Source: a candidate division WOR-3 bacterium
Lineage (GTDB): Bacteria > Hydrothermota > Tepidihabitantia > SM23-42 > JAOAFX01
Direction of reading: 5' to 3'
DNA length: 64,000 nt
Assembly (NCBI GenBank): GCA_039802005.1
Contig: JBDRVV010000005.1
Span: forward strand, 1-64,000
Below the pieces are notes generated by a model. That model was given only the letters and a program-made list of their open reading frames with translations. It was not told the origin of the DNA and made no database searches. Positions 1 to 8,468 of the stretch are shown here, piece by piece (the first letter of the stretch is position 1; each line of letters begins with the position of its first letter). The translations under genes and the position numbers were made by a program.

Positions 1-96
1 GTGCCCCTCGCTACGCTCGAAACACCCCAATTGGTGCCCCTCGCTACGCTCGAAACACCCCAATTGGTGCCCCTCGCTACGCTCGGGACACTCAAT
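1..96. repeat. 33-bp tandem repeat, about three copies
   Basis: Two near-perfect 33-bp units at 1-33 and 34-66 and a degenerate third at 67-96. Each contains the palindromic-sounding core CTCGCTACGCTCG. The array runs off the left edge, so the copy number is unknown. An open frame runs through it only because 33 is a multiple of three. There are no unique spacers, so it is not a CRISPR array. The stretch 97-253 holds nothing further that I can recognise. Confidence 0.8.
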
Positions 97-253
97 TTTC
101 CAGCCACATCTGTCTGCGCTTCGCTTGACATCTGTGGGGAAAATTGGTGCATGCTACCGCCCTTGTCAGTTACATTTTCTGACCTTAAATAAATCATAGA
201 TTTGGCATTTATATTTTATTCAGTTTGATTTTATTGTCAATCCCTAAAAACAA

Positions 254-277
254 GAGCCCCGCCTTAAGGCGGGGCTC
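254..277 (-). terminator. Rho-independent terminator of the kelch/CARDB gene
   Basis: A perfect 10-bp GC-rich stem (254-263 with 268-277) closed by a TTAA loop. Read on the minus strand it is followed by TTGTTTTT. It lies 20 bases beyond the stop codon of the minus-strand gene ending at 297. Confidence 0.9.
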
Positions 278-296
278 TTTACTCATTCCGCTTTCC

Positions 297-3236
297 TTAT
301 TTCACGAGGACGAGTTTATGTGTGGCAACTTTACCTTCTGCCTCAAGTTTCAGGAAGTAAACACCACCAGTAACCTGTCTCCGATTATCATCTTCGCCAT
401 TCCAGTAAACAGTCTTTGCACCCGCAGGCTCATTTGGACGATTAACGAGTGTGCGCACAAGTCTACCAGTTGCATCATAAACCCTAAGCGTTACCTTTCC
501 AGCCTTCGTTGTAGTGTATGAAATAGGCGTGTAATCTTTTGTTGGATTCGGCATATTAGGAGCAAATCCGAATTTAAGATTGGAGATTGGTGCATTCGGT
601 TTTTCCTGCACACCAGGCACATGGCCCGTATGGAAAACTTCATGGGCAGGAACATAAGAACCACCCTGATAACCGCTGGCAACAAATACACCAATATCTC
701 CTGCAGCACTCAAGGTGACTGCAATCGGTGAAACATTGCCCACAGGTGTAGGTTTAGGTTTATTCCAGTTGGTCCAGGTATTTGTATATGGATTATATGA
801 CCAGGTCTGGGCACTTGAACCACTTGCCGTCTGACCGCATACAACCCAGAGTTCTTTATTTACATGGTCAACACCACTTGGTACACGATAACGGCCATCA
901 GTCATACCAGGAATCGTTGTCGGTGAACCCCAGGTGATCTGAGAGCAGTTTGCAGGATTGATTATACCAACAATATAATCATTTCTGTATGTCGAGGAAC
1001 CATCGTAACCACAGGCAACAATTGCAAATGTGTCAATCACTCCGCCCGCAGCACAACCTCTGCCAACACCGGTCATTGAGGTTGCCTGGGTCCAGGTATT
1101 CAAATAGGTATCATAGAAATAGACATTCGTATGCGGAGACACAGCTCCACCCCAATTACCACCACCAAATGTAAAGAAGAGCGAATCTTTGTATACACCA
1201 GATACATGATCAACATTCGCTGTTGGTGACGGCGCTCCGCTTGACCACTGATTACTACCTGGGTCATATATATCAACCCTTGTCAATGCGGTGGGCCAGG
1301 AATCGGTTCCACCGTGTCTGTAGTACTTGCCATTCACACCCTGGGCAGTACCATAAGCACCACAACCATAAGGATTATTTGGACCAGCAGTCCAAGAACC
1401 GGCATTGATATCATAGATTTGAGTCTGATTTGTATAACCGCCGGTTGTTCTGATGCCAAATACCATGTACTTACCGTCATTTATTGTTGCCATTGAATGT
1501 CCTGAACTCGGGGATGGGAATTGAGCAGAGAGAATTTCCCAGAATGTAGGATTAACAACCGCATTCTTTGTCAGAGTGTCATTTGCTGGATTAACATCGC
1601 CTGCCAAAACAGTATATGCCTTGAAGGTGTAGGTAATACCGGTTGTCCCACAACAAATCCAGTTAGGGAATGTAATAACCGTATCTTCACCTGCATTGAC
1701 AGTGATATTCTGGGTCTGGTTATAAACAATCGTTCCTGAAGAATCAATCACAAAATAAACATCAAAGGTTTCGTTGTTATTACCAAAGTTCTTGTAGGTC
1801 GCGGTTGGCTGATATGTTGTATTTGGCAACAAATTATCGGGCGGTTGGTTAATCACAGTCGTTCCCACATCATGGGTTGCAACATAGAGTTCACCATTGA
1901 TAGTAACATTGTCAATCGCACCATACCACTGCCAGCCATTACCATCATCGTAGTACGCATAAACCTGTAGTCTTGGATAGGTCTTATAAGCACTTACATC
2001 GGCTGAATCCCATGTTCCTGGAATATCAGCAGTGTAGGTCTTTAGTGGCACAACTGTCCAGTTAGAACCATCAAAGTATTTTATACCTACTTCAAGTTTC
2101 TCTGGAGTAGTTAAGTAATTGTATGTCACTCCCCATTTTAGCCAGTTTGTTGTTGAATGTGGAACAATGACTGGAGAAAGTGCGGTATCTTTTAATGGTG
2201 GTGCACCACTACCTGCGGCATCATCATCAAACCATAAGCAGGAATCCTGGGCATTTGGTGGCATCCAGCCGCTATGTAAATTGGAACGTGCCACTCCCCA
2301 CGCATTAGGGAATGTATAAGAACTTGAATGAGTCCAACCCTGCCATCCAGTTTCAAATGTCCAGCGGATTGTATCATCAAGGATAATTCCCACATCATAG
2401 ACCCAAATTTTATCAGGACCTGACTGGTCAAGGATATATACATACTGACCATCGAATGCGCAGTCTGCCTCATATCCCTGGGTCTGTCCTGGGTCACACT
2501 GCCAGACCGATTCTGGTGATGTCGCAGGCACACCAGCAGTCAGACGGAATTGGTAGAAATGGGCAGGATTAGCCTCTTCAGCCTGGAATAATAATGTTGG
2601 TGCAGTAGTCCCATAGGCACCACTGACTCCGCAAGGATATTGCGGTCTACCCTGTGTAGTCCAGGTTCCAGTCTGGGAGGGCTTGGCATATCCAAGAATG
2701 TTTGATGTCCAGTCCGTAGCATAAACTACATCATCAACAGGATTGAAATCAAGACCTTCAAGTGTGCCGCTGACTGTGCGATAGACCGACCCTGTACCAT
2801 TGGTCAAGTCAATGCGGTAGATCGTATTGTTGTATCCTGCCATGTACATTATGTTACTACCAGCATAGCCAATACCAAGACGATATGTTGGAGCTCCAGA
2901 ACCAAGGGTAACCGAATCAACTTTTGTACAGGGAGAATGTTTCTGAATCGCATACATTTTAGGATAAGCGCTATTCCATTGAGTAACCCAGAGTGCATCC
3001 CTTTCCCAGTCATAGGCAAGACCCCAGCAATAACCTACGGAATTTATTGGAGCGAGACTAATCGTATCCACAAGTGTTGGGGTTGCAAACCGACCGGTAT
3101 AAGGAATGCCGTTTGGATTCCTTGAAACCTTAAAAACATGTGATGGCACATCACTCGGTGCCCTAAGGTCTTCATTAGCACCGAATGCAATTGTTATAAC
3201 TGCCATCATTAATAATATTGATGCTAATCTCTTCAT
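297..3236 (-). CDS. Secreted kelch/CARDB protein with C-terminal sorting domain
   Basis: A 979-residue exported protein. It starts with a signal peptide (MKR, then a hydrophobic run ending near AFGA). The first half reads as a beta-propeller-like region with a jelly-roll-like segment. A CARDB-type domain follows at about 455-550, then kelch-like repeats at about 560-880 (for example a GHSMATI segment). The last 85 residues form a FlgD-like/Por-type sorting tail (YDATGRLVRTL, then GGVYFLKLE and a KLVLVK end). Such tails direct type IX-like secretion or surface anchoring; no secretion machinery is visible here. Start ATG has AGGAG upstream. It has its own promoter, a long leader and a terminator, so it is monocistronic. 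Ligand or substrate unknown. Confidence 0.85.
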   Translation of the reverse strand: MKRLASILLMMAVITIAFGANEDLRAPSDVPSHVFKVSRNPNGIPYTGRFATPTLVDTISLAPINSVGYCWGLAYDWERDALWVTQWNSAYPKMYAIQKHSPCTKVDSVTLGSGAPTYRLGIGYAGSNIMYMAGYNNTIYRIDLTNGTGSVYRTVSGTLEGLDFNPVDDVVYATDWTSNILGYAKPSQTGTWTTQGRPQYPCGVSGAYGTTAPTLLFQAEEANPAHFYQFRLTAGVPATSPESVWQCDPGQTQGYEADCAFDGQYVYILDQSGPDKIWVYDVGIILDDTIRWTFETGWQGWTHSSSYTFPNAWGVARSNLHSGWMPPNAQDSCLWFDDDAAGSGAPPLKDTALSPVIVPHSTTNWLKWGVTYNYLTTPEKLEVGIKYFDGSNWTVVPLKTYTADIPGTWDSADVSAYKTYPRLQVYAYYDDGNGWQWYGAIDNVTINGELYVATHDVGTTVINQPPDNLLPNTTYQPTATYKNFGNNNETFDVYFVIDSSGTIVYNQTQNITVNAGEDTVITFPNWICCGTTGITYTFKAYTVLAGDVNPANDTLTKNAVVNPTFWEILSAQFPSPSSGHSMATINDGKYMVFGIRTTGGYTNQTQIYDINAGSWTAGPNNPYGCGAYGTAQGVNGKYYRHGGTDSWPTALTRVDIYDPGSNQWSSGAPSPTANVDHVSGVYKDSLFFTFGGGNWGGAVSPHTNVYFYDTYLNTWTQATSMTGVGRGCAAGGVIDTFAIVACGYDGSSTYRNDYIVGIINPANCSQITWGSPTTIPGMTDGRYRVPSGVDHVNKELWVVCGQTASGSSAQTWSYNPYTNTWTNWNKPKPTPVGNVSPIAVTLSAAGDIGVFVASGYQGGSYVPAHEVFHTGHVPGVQEKPNAPISNLKFGFAPNMPNPTKDYTPISYTTTKAGKVTLRVYDATGRLVRTLVNRPNEPAGAKTVYWNGEDDNRRQVTGGVYFLKLEAEGKVATHKLVLVK

Positions 3237-3310
3237 TTTTTCTCCTTTTTTTCATCGAACATATCCCGGCATTGCCGGCTTTCCTGATATAACGATGTCT
3301 TGATAGACAT
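3233..3310 (-). CDS. Possible 25-residue leader peptide
   Basis: A short frame in the transcribed leader of the kelch/CARDB gene. ATG at 3310 is preceded by an AGGGGTGG Shine-Dalgarno-like run. The TGA overlaps the ATG of the large gene as ATGA, the classical arrangement for translational coupling. The frame spans a 7-bp hairpin (GATGTC/GACATC, loop TTGATA). The peptide is hydrophilic and lysine-rich at its end and resembles nothing I know. It may be chance; the SD plus the ATGA overlap is the only support. Confidence 0.3.
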   Translation of the reverse strand: MSIKTSLYQESRQCRDMFDEKKEKK

Positions 3311-3538
3311 CGCAACCACCCCTTCTTTTTTGTTTATCACCCCCTTTCTTTCAGAATTTTATATTTTTTCAATAATAACAAAAACCGTAAGCATCGAGTA
3401 CCTTAGCATATTATATTTAAAATTTGAAGAAAGTCAAGGGTCCGCAGTAAAGATAGAATACCGAACTCCAATTTGGTTACTATATGGTGTTAGATTTTAC
3501 AAACAAGAGCCTCTAATATATTTAGAAAGGAGTCTTAT
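3237..3538. other. Intergenic region with divergent regulatory sequence
   Basis: This stretch holds the structured leader and promoter of the minus-strand kelch/CARDB gene, including a CCGGCATTGCCGG palindrome near 3267 and a 7-bp hairpin near 3295-3312. To the right lies a weak candidate promoter for deoA: TTTACA at 3496-3501 and TATATT at 3517-3522, spacer 15. An AAAGGAG Shine-Dalgarno sits at 3526-3532. Confidence 0.6.
3410..3437 (-). promoter_or_regulatory. Promoter of the kelch/CARDB gene
   Basis: TTGACT at 3432-3437, 16-base spacer, TATAAT at 3410-3415 (minus strand). The predicted start site near 3403 gives a leader of about 165 bases, by far the longest in the window. Confidence 0.8.
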
Positions 3539-4885
3539 ATGGTTTTAACTCTTGATTTTATAAAAATATATAGTTATAATAACTATATGCGGTATAATTT
3601 TATAGATATGCTAATGAAAAAAAGAAATGGTGAAAATTTGAGTTCTACTGAAATTGAATTTATAATAACAGGATATACAAAAGGCATAATTCCAGATTAC
3701 CAGTTTTCGGCTTTTTTAATGGCAATATTTTTCCAAGGTATGAGTTTTAAAGAAACAACATACCTGACCAAGGCGATGCTTTATTCAGGCAAAAGGCTCA
3801 ATCTATCAGATATAAAAATTCCAAAAATAGACAAACATTCTACCGGTGGTGTTGGAGATAAAGTCTCTTTAATCCTTGCCCCTCTCGTTGCAAGTTGCGG
3901 TGTTTGTGTACCAATGATCTCTGGCAGGAGCCTTGGTCATACCGGTGGGACACTTGATAAGTTAGAATCAATACCAGGATTCAGAACAAATCTAAGGTTA
4001 AACGAATTCAAAAACCAATTAAAAAAAATCAATGTAGGAATAATTGGACAGACCGAAGAAATAGCGCCTGCTGATAAAAAGATTTATAGTCTGCGTGATG
4101 TAACTGGAACTGTCGAATCGATACCTTTGATTACCGCAAGCATTATGTCCAAAAAACTTGCTGAAGATCTTGACGGACTTGTCTTGGATGTGAAATGTGG
4201 CAATGGCGCGTTTATGAGAGATTATAGAAAAGCAAAAGAACTTGCGCATTATCTGGTTCAGACAGGCAAAGGGTTCAAAGTTAAAACAGTTGCTATTCTA
4301 ACTGATATGAATGACCCACTCGGATTGTACATCGGTAATTCTCTTGAAATTATTGAAACAATTGAATGTCTCAAGGGCAATGGACAAAAAGATTTGATGG
4401 AGATAACATTTACTCTATCAGAACACATTTTAAGGATTGCCAAACTTCAAGGAGGAAGGGGGTTGTTGTTAAAAAAGATAAAGACTGGTGAGGCGCTCAA
4501 CAAATTCAGAGAAATGATAGAACATCAAGGTGGAAATCCAAAGGTGATAGACGATTATAATCTATTACCAGTTGCGAAGAGAAGCACTTTATTCTCCTCC
4601 CCGAAAACTGGTTATATAAAAAATATTGATACCTTCAAATTAGGCTTGCTTGCCACAAAACTTGGTGCAGGAAGGTTGAAGAAAGAAGATAAAATTGATC
4701 CCGGTTGTGGTTTTAAAATTTATAAAAAAACCGGGGATTTTGTAAAAAAAGGTGAACCTGTCATTGAAATATTTTCTGATAACAAAATGCTTGTTAAAGA
4801 AGTTTTAAATGAATTGAGTACAGTATTTTTAATAAAATCCGAACATTCCAAAAGAAAAAAATTAATAAGGGATATTATCAGGTAG
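3539..4885 (+). CDS. deoA: Pyrimidine-nucleoside (thymidine) phosphorylase
   Basis: Cleaves pyrimidine (deoxy)nucleosides with phosphate to base and (deoxy)ribose 1-phosphate in nucleoside salvage. The phosphate/nucleoside signature KHSTGGVGDK is near residue 100, followed by the SGRSLGHTGGT glycine-rich loop; the C-terminal alpha/beta domain is complete. Length 448 residues, slightly above the usual 430-440. Start ATG 3539 is chosen because AAAGGAG lies 6 bases upstream; the family-like N-terminus (MRYNFIDML) would begin at 3587, where no Shine-Dalgarno is visible. Whether it prefers thymidine or also accepts uridine (Pdp type) cannot be told. The 3' end overlaps the convergent HD-GYP gene by 24 bases. 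Confidence 0.93.
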   Translation: MVLTLDFIKIYSYNNYMRYNFIDMLMKKRNGENLSSTEIEFIITGYTKGIIPDYQFSAFLMAIFFQGMSFKETTYLTKAMLYSGKRLNLSDIKIPKIDKHSTGGVGDKVSLILAPLVASCGVCVPMISGRSLGHTGGTLDKLESIPGFRTNLRLNEFKNQLKKINVGIIGQTEEIAPADKKIYSLRDVTGTVESIPLITASIMSKKLAEDLDGLVLDVKCGNGAFMRDYRKAKELAHYLVQTGKGFKVKTVAILTDMNDPLGLYIGNSLEIIETIECLKGNGQKDLMEITFTLSEHILRIAKLQGGRGLLLKKIKTGEALNKFREMIEHQGGNPKVIDDYNLLPVAKRSTLFSSPKTGYIKNIDTFKLGLLATKLGAGRLKKEDKIDPGCGFKIYKKTGDFVKKGEPVIEIFSDNKMLVKEVLNELSTVFLIKSEHSKRKKLIRDIIR

Positions 4886-6187
4886 GGTCTTGTCGCTATT
4901 TTGTGCTATTATATCAACAAATTTTTCAACAATCTCAGGGTCAAATTGCTTGCCCCTGGAATTTAATAACTCTTTGATTGCTTCAAATTTTGACATTGCC
5001 GGACGGTATGGTCTCTCTGAGAGCATTGCATCATAGGCGTCGGCAACTGCCAGAATCCTTGCAAGAAGTGGAATCTCATCATTTTTCAACCCATTTGGAT
5101 ACCCAGAACCATCATACCGCTCATGGTGAAAATAGATTATATCAAGTATCTCCTGAAAATCGCTCATTTGCCCTAATATCTCTTTTCCCAGTTTTGGATG
5201 TTTATAGATATACGAGCGATCTTTCGTTGTTAGTGGCGATTTTTTATTAAGCACTCCATCAGGTATACCAATTTTTCCTATATCATGGAGTAAACATGCT
5301 TTTCTTAAAATTTCTATCTGTCTTTCATCCAGATTGAATATCTTTGCAATCCTCACTGCATATTCAGCAACCCTCATTGAATGTCCAGCGGTATATTTAT
5401 CTTTGGCATCAATGGTCTTTGCAATCAACTGGACAAATTCATTAAAATTCTGTTTATTTTTATTCAAAAGATTCTCAAGTTCAATCAATGCCTTTTGATA
5501 TTCAAGCATTGTTTGAGAATAACTGAGTAGAATAAAGATGCCGAAAGAAAGACTGATAGACAACATCCCCATACTGAATGCGTCTTTAAGCCAGGGTAAA
5601 ATGGGTATGCCATTTAGCCTTCCTGCATAATCAAATATGCCACTTAGAATACAGATACCAAGTCCAATGGGTATTATATACTTTAATTCAGGATTTTTTA
5701 ATCGGTTGGCAAAATAAATCATCTTGCTAAAGTAGTAAATACAAAGAATGAAAAGCACAGTGCAAAAATATGGATATAAAACACCTATCTTGGCTGAGTA
5801 AAAATTAGCATAGATATATGAATTAGAAGTTATTATTAGATTTGTGAATATCGTTAGAAAGATTGTTATTAGTGTGATGGTTGCACAGATTGTTAAAATT
5901 AGTGGTTTAAAATTTTCATCAGTCAGACTGGTTACAAGCATCGGTGCGGTCAGAAAATAGGTCCAGAATCCAATATATTGTAATTTGGTAAGGATCACTG
6001 CGGTTGCAGGGTCACTGTTCTGTTCTATTAACAATTGGATAAATATTGTAAATATGCCGGACACAAAGAATGGTATTGTCCGACAGAATTTTTTACCATT
6101 TTTGACATACGCGCAAAGATAAATAAGCGTAATATTAATAAAAAATAATAATACCAACGCAGGTAGAGTAAAAAGGGACGGGGCCAT
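4862..6187 (-). CDS. Membrane HD-GYP cyclic-di-GMP phosphodiesterase
   Basis: A 441-residue signalling protein. The N-terminal half has about seven hydrophobic segments, resembling the 7TM sensor regions of some histidine kinases. A short coiled coil follows, then an HD-GYP domain with HDIGK near 299 and the diagnostic HHERYDGSGYP near 352-362. HD-GYP enzymes hydrolyse cyclic di-GMP, and all metal ligands appear present. The start is ATG 6187. The upstream in-frame TTG at 6223 is itself the -35 box (TTGACA) of the promoter, and the -10 lies just before the ATG, so the message should be leaderless. A GGDEF protein at 15.8 kb is a possible counterpart. Confidence 0.9.
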   Translation of the reverse strand: MAPSLFTLPALVLLFFINITLIYLCAYVKNGKKFCRTIPFFVSGIFTIFIQLLIEQNSDPATAVILTKLQYIGFWTYFLTAPMLVTSLTDENFKPLILTICATITLITIFLTIFTNLIITSNSYIYANFYSAKIGVLYPYFCTVLFILCIYYFSKMIYFANRLKNPELKYIIPIGLGICILSGIFDYAGRLNGIPILPWLKDAFSMGMLSISLSFGIFILLSYSQTMLEYQKALIELENLLNKNKQNFNEFVQLIAKTIDAKDKYTAGHSMRVAEYAVRIAKIFNLDERQIEILRKACLLHDIGKIGIPDGVLNKKSPLTTKDRSYIYKHPKLGKEILGQMSDFQEILDIIYFHHERYDGSGYPNGLKNDEIPLLARILAVADAYDAMLSERPYRPAMSKFEAIKELLNSRGKQFDPEIVEKFVDIIAQNSDKTLPDNIPY

Positions 6188-6195
6188 CGGGTTTA

Positions 6196-6223
6196 AGTCT
6201 ATCCAATTTTTAAAAAATGTCAA
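6196..6223 (-). promoter_or_regulatory. Promoter of HD-GYP gene (leaderless type)
   Basis: TTGACA at 6218-6223, 16-base spacer, TAGACT at 6196-6201. Eight bases separate the -10 from ATG 6187, and no Shine-Dalgarno is present. It is back to back with the lemA promoter; the two -35 boxes are 7 bases apart. Confidence 0.75.
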
Positions 6224-6230
6224 TACCTCA

Positions 6231-6258
6231 TTGACAAATCAAAAATTTTAAGTAAACT
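6231..6258 (+). promoter_or_regulatory. Promoter of the lemA operon
   Basis: TTGACA at 6231-6236, 16-base spacer, TAAACT at 6253-6258. The start codon is 18 bases further on, with GGAGG before it, so this is a conventional led transcript. Confidence 0.75.
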
Positions 6259-6276
6259 TAACAAAATGGAGGTTCA

Positions 6277-6819
6277 ATGATAATACTTCTGATAATCATT
6301 ATCCTTCTGGTGATTTGGGTAATTGCAATTTATAATAGTCTTGTTACCAAAAGGACCAGAGTGGATAATGGCTGGGCACAGATTGATGTGCAATTGAAAC
6401 GCCGCTATGATTTGATACCAAATCTGGTAGAAACCGTTAAAGGTTATGCGGCACATGAAAAAGAAGTTCTGGAAAAGGTTGCAGAATTGCGCTCAAGGGC
6501 AATGGGTGCAACCAGTCCCAAGGAAGCTGCCGAGGCGAACAATATGCTCAGTGCAACATTAAAAACTCTATTCGCGGTTGCTGAGAATTACCCGCAGTTA
6601 AAGGCAAATGAAAATTTTATGAGACTTCAGGAAGAATTGACTGCGACCGAAAATAAAATCGCCTTTGCCCGGCAATTCTATAATGATGTCGTAATGGATT
6701 ATAATGTCACAATACAGAAATTTCCGCAGACGATAATTGCTTCAATGTTCAATTTCAAACCGAGAGAATTCTTCACCGCTCCGGCTGAAGAAAGAGAGGC
6801 AGTAAAGGTAAAATTCTAA
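6277..6819 (+). CDS. lemA: LemA family protein
   Basis: A 180-residue membrane-anchored protein of the LemA family. It has an N-terminal hydrophobic helix (residues 1-20) followed by the family hallmark [20 protein letters not shown] and a long helical bundle outside the membrane. The biochemical function of LemA is not established. In many bacteria lemA precedes htpX, exactly as here, with only one base between the genes, which suggests a joint role in membrane protein quality control. GGAGG precedes the ATG. Confidence 0.95.
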   Translation: MIILLIIIILLVIWVIAIYNSLVTKRTRVDNGWAQIDVQLKRRYDLIPNLVETVKGYAAHEKEVLEKVAELRSRAMGATSPKEAAEANNMLSATLKTLFAVAENYPQLKANENFMRLQEELTATENKIAFARQFYNDVVMDYNVTIQKFPQTIIASMFNFKPREFFTAPAEEREAVKVKF

Positions 6820-6820
6820 T

Positions 6821-7723
6821 ATGCGCGAAACACTATATGACCAGATAGCGGCAAATAAGCGCAAGACATTTATTTTTATTGTCATCACCAGTCTGTTTCT
6901 TGGTGCGCTGGGATACATAGTCGTTGAACTACTACATTGGGGAACCGCAGGATATATCTTCTTCGGCCTTTTCATAGTCATTTACAACTTTGTTCTCTAT
7001 TATAATTCAGATAAGATTGCCCTTGCTTCAACCGGTTCGGTTCCGGCTGACCCAGAAGAATTTAAACAACTCCACAATGTTGTAGAGGAGGTAGCAATTG
7101 CCGCGGGTGTTCCAAAACCCAAGGTTTACATCACACCTTCACCCGCGCCCAATGCCTTTGCCACAGGAAGGAATCCCCAGAATGCAGCAGTTGCTGTAAC
7201 GACTGGTTTACTTGAAATTATGAATCGCGAAGAGCTACAGGGGGTCATCGCACATGAGATGGCACATATAAGAAATTATGACATTCTTTTGATGACCGTG
7301 GTCGCAGCAATCGGTGGTTTGATTGTTTTATTAAGGGACTTCTTTTTACGGAGTATGTTTTTAGGAGGCAGAAGAAAGAGCAATCGCAGCAGCAGGGGTG
7401 GTGGTATTTTGATACTAATCGGTCTTGTTCTCGCAATCATCGCACCGTTATTTGTCGCTTTGATAAGGGCAGCGATATCACGACAGCGTGAATATCTTGC
7501 CGATGCATCTGGTGCATATATAACCCGCTATCCCCAGGGGCTTGCCCAGGCGCTGGCAAAACTAAAACAGGCATATCAGCCAATGGCAAAGGCATCCCAG
7601 TCAAATGCCCATCTATTCATTGCCAGCCCATTCGGTAAAGATAGATTTAATATATCAAATCTGTTTTCAACCCATCCACCCATAGATAAAAGGATAGAAA
7701 GACTTAACAGCCTGGTTGTCTAA
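6821..7723 (+). CDS. htpX: HtpX-like membrane zinc metalloprotease
   Basis: M48 family protease of 300 residues that degrades misfolded membrane proteins. Two hydrophobic segments at about 20-40 and 45-65 precede the catalytic HEMAH zinc motif near 145. Further membrane segments follow, then the third-ligand region REYLADASGAY. The HPPI(D)KRI motif near the C-terminus is typical of HtpX. It starts one base after lemA and presumably forms part of an envelope stress pair with it. The next gene begins 4 bases after its stop. Confidence 0.95.
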   Translation: MRETLYDQIAANKRKTFIFIVITSLFLGALGYIVVELLHWGTAGYIFFGLFIVIYNFVLYYNSDKIALASTGSVPADPEEFKQLHNVVEEVAIAAGVPKPKVYITPSPAPNAFATGRNPQNAAVAVTTGLLEIMNREELQGVIAHEMAHIRNYDILLMTVVAAIGGLIVLLRDFFLRSMFLGGRRKSNRSSRGGGILILIGLVLAIIAPLFVALIRAAISRQREYLADASGAYITRYPQGLAQALAKLKQAYQPMAKASQSNAHLFIASPFGKDRFNISNLFSTHPPIDKRIERLNSLVV

Positions 7724-7727
7724 AAAA

Positions 7728-8468
7728 ATGAATGTCAAACATTTTATAAAAGTATTATCTTGTTTATTTTTACTCGTAATTCCTATTGATCTTTCATTCG
7801 GGAAAAATTTAAAATTCTTTCCTATAGGTGAAAAACTTGAATACGAGGCACGATTTGGCTTAATAAATCTTGGTAATATGGCTTTGCAAATTATAGATAC
7901 AACGACTGTCAATGGTAAACAATGTTATCTTATCTCATCTCATCTTAATTCCAGTTCTGATTTGAACTTTCTCTTCACCTTAAATGATACGATAAATGTC
8001 ACCACAACAATAAATGATTTAATACCGGTTTTTTATGAAAAAAGAATACACGAAGGTAAATACACAAATTATCAGAAATTGAACTTCAATCAGGATAGTT
8101 TATATGTAATAATCAATGATTCATCAAGGATAAAAATTTCTCAGCCAGTAATGGACCTGCTCAGTTTCTGGTATTATTTAAGACGCATACCACTGGTTGA
8201 AAACGATACAATCGTGCTCTATATATTTGAAGCAAAACAGCAACACAGAATAGATTGTGTGGTGGGGAAAAAAGAAATTATAAAAACACCGTTGGGCAAA
8301 TTTTCAACAATTCGCGTAACACCAAAAACTTCTAACAAAGGTGTGTTCGGTGCGGGTGGTTCAATGGATATATGGTACACAAATGACGAAAACAGATTTC
8401 CGGTCCAGATAAAGACAAAACTAAAATTCGGTACTGTATTATTTAAACTGAAAGAGGTGTCTAATTAA
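7728..8468 (+). CDS. DUF3108 family exported protein
   Basis: A 246-residue protein with an N-terminal signal peptide (hydrophobic run ending LSFG) and a beta-rich body matching the DUF3108 pattern (GEKLEYEARFG near the start; a late DIWYTNDENRFPVQI segment, where such proteins interpret the polymer or lipid they bind). The function of DUF3108 proteins is not established; they are thought to be periplasmic or outer-membrane associated. ATG 7728 is preferred over an in-frame TTG at 7716 that overlaps htpX. The stop codon overlaps the ATT start of manC by one base. Confidence 0.8.
   Translation: MNVKHFIKVLSCLFLLVIPIDLSFGKNLKFFPIGEKLEYEARFGLINLGNMALQIIDTTTVNGKQCYLISSHLNSSSDLNFLFTLNDTINVTTTINDLIPVFYEKRIHEGKYTNYQKLNFNQDSLYVIINDSSRIKISQPVMDLLSFWYYLRRIPLVENDTIVLYIFEAKQQHRIDCVVGKKEIIKTPLGKFSTIRVTPKTSNKGVFGAGGSMDIWYTNDENRFPVQIKTKLKFGTVLFKLKEVSN
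8454..8459 (+). promoter_or_regulatory. Shine-Dalgarno that decides the manC start
   Basis: GAGGTG four bases before an ATT codon at 8464. There is no ATG, GTG or TTG in frame between the upstream in-frame stop (8449-8451) and the region encoding the catalytic signature, so this site supports ATT initiation. Confidence 0.65.

Noticed and set aside
1-192. Open frame of 63 codons over the left-edge repeat
   Set aside because: The frame stays open because the repeat is 33 bp; composition is repeat DNA, and there is no start signal or protein-like sequence.
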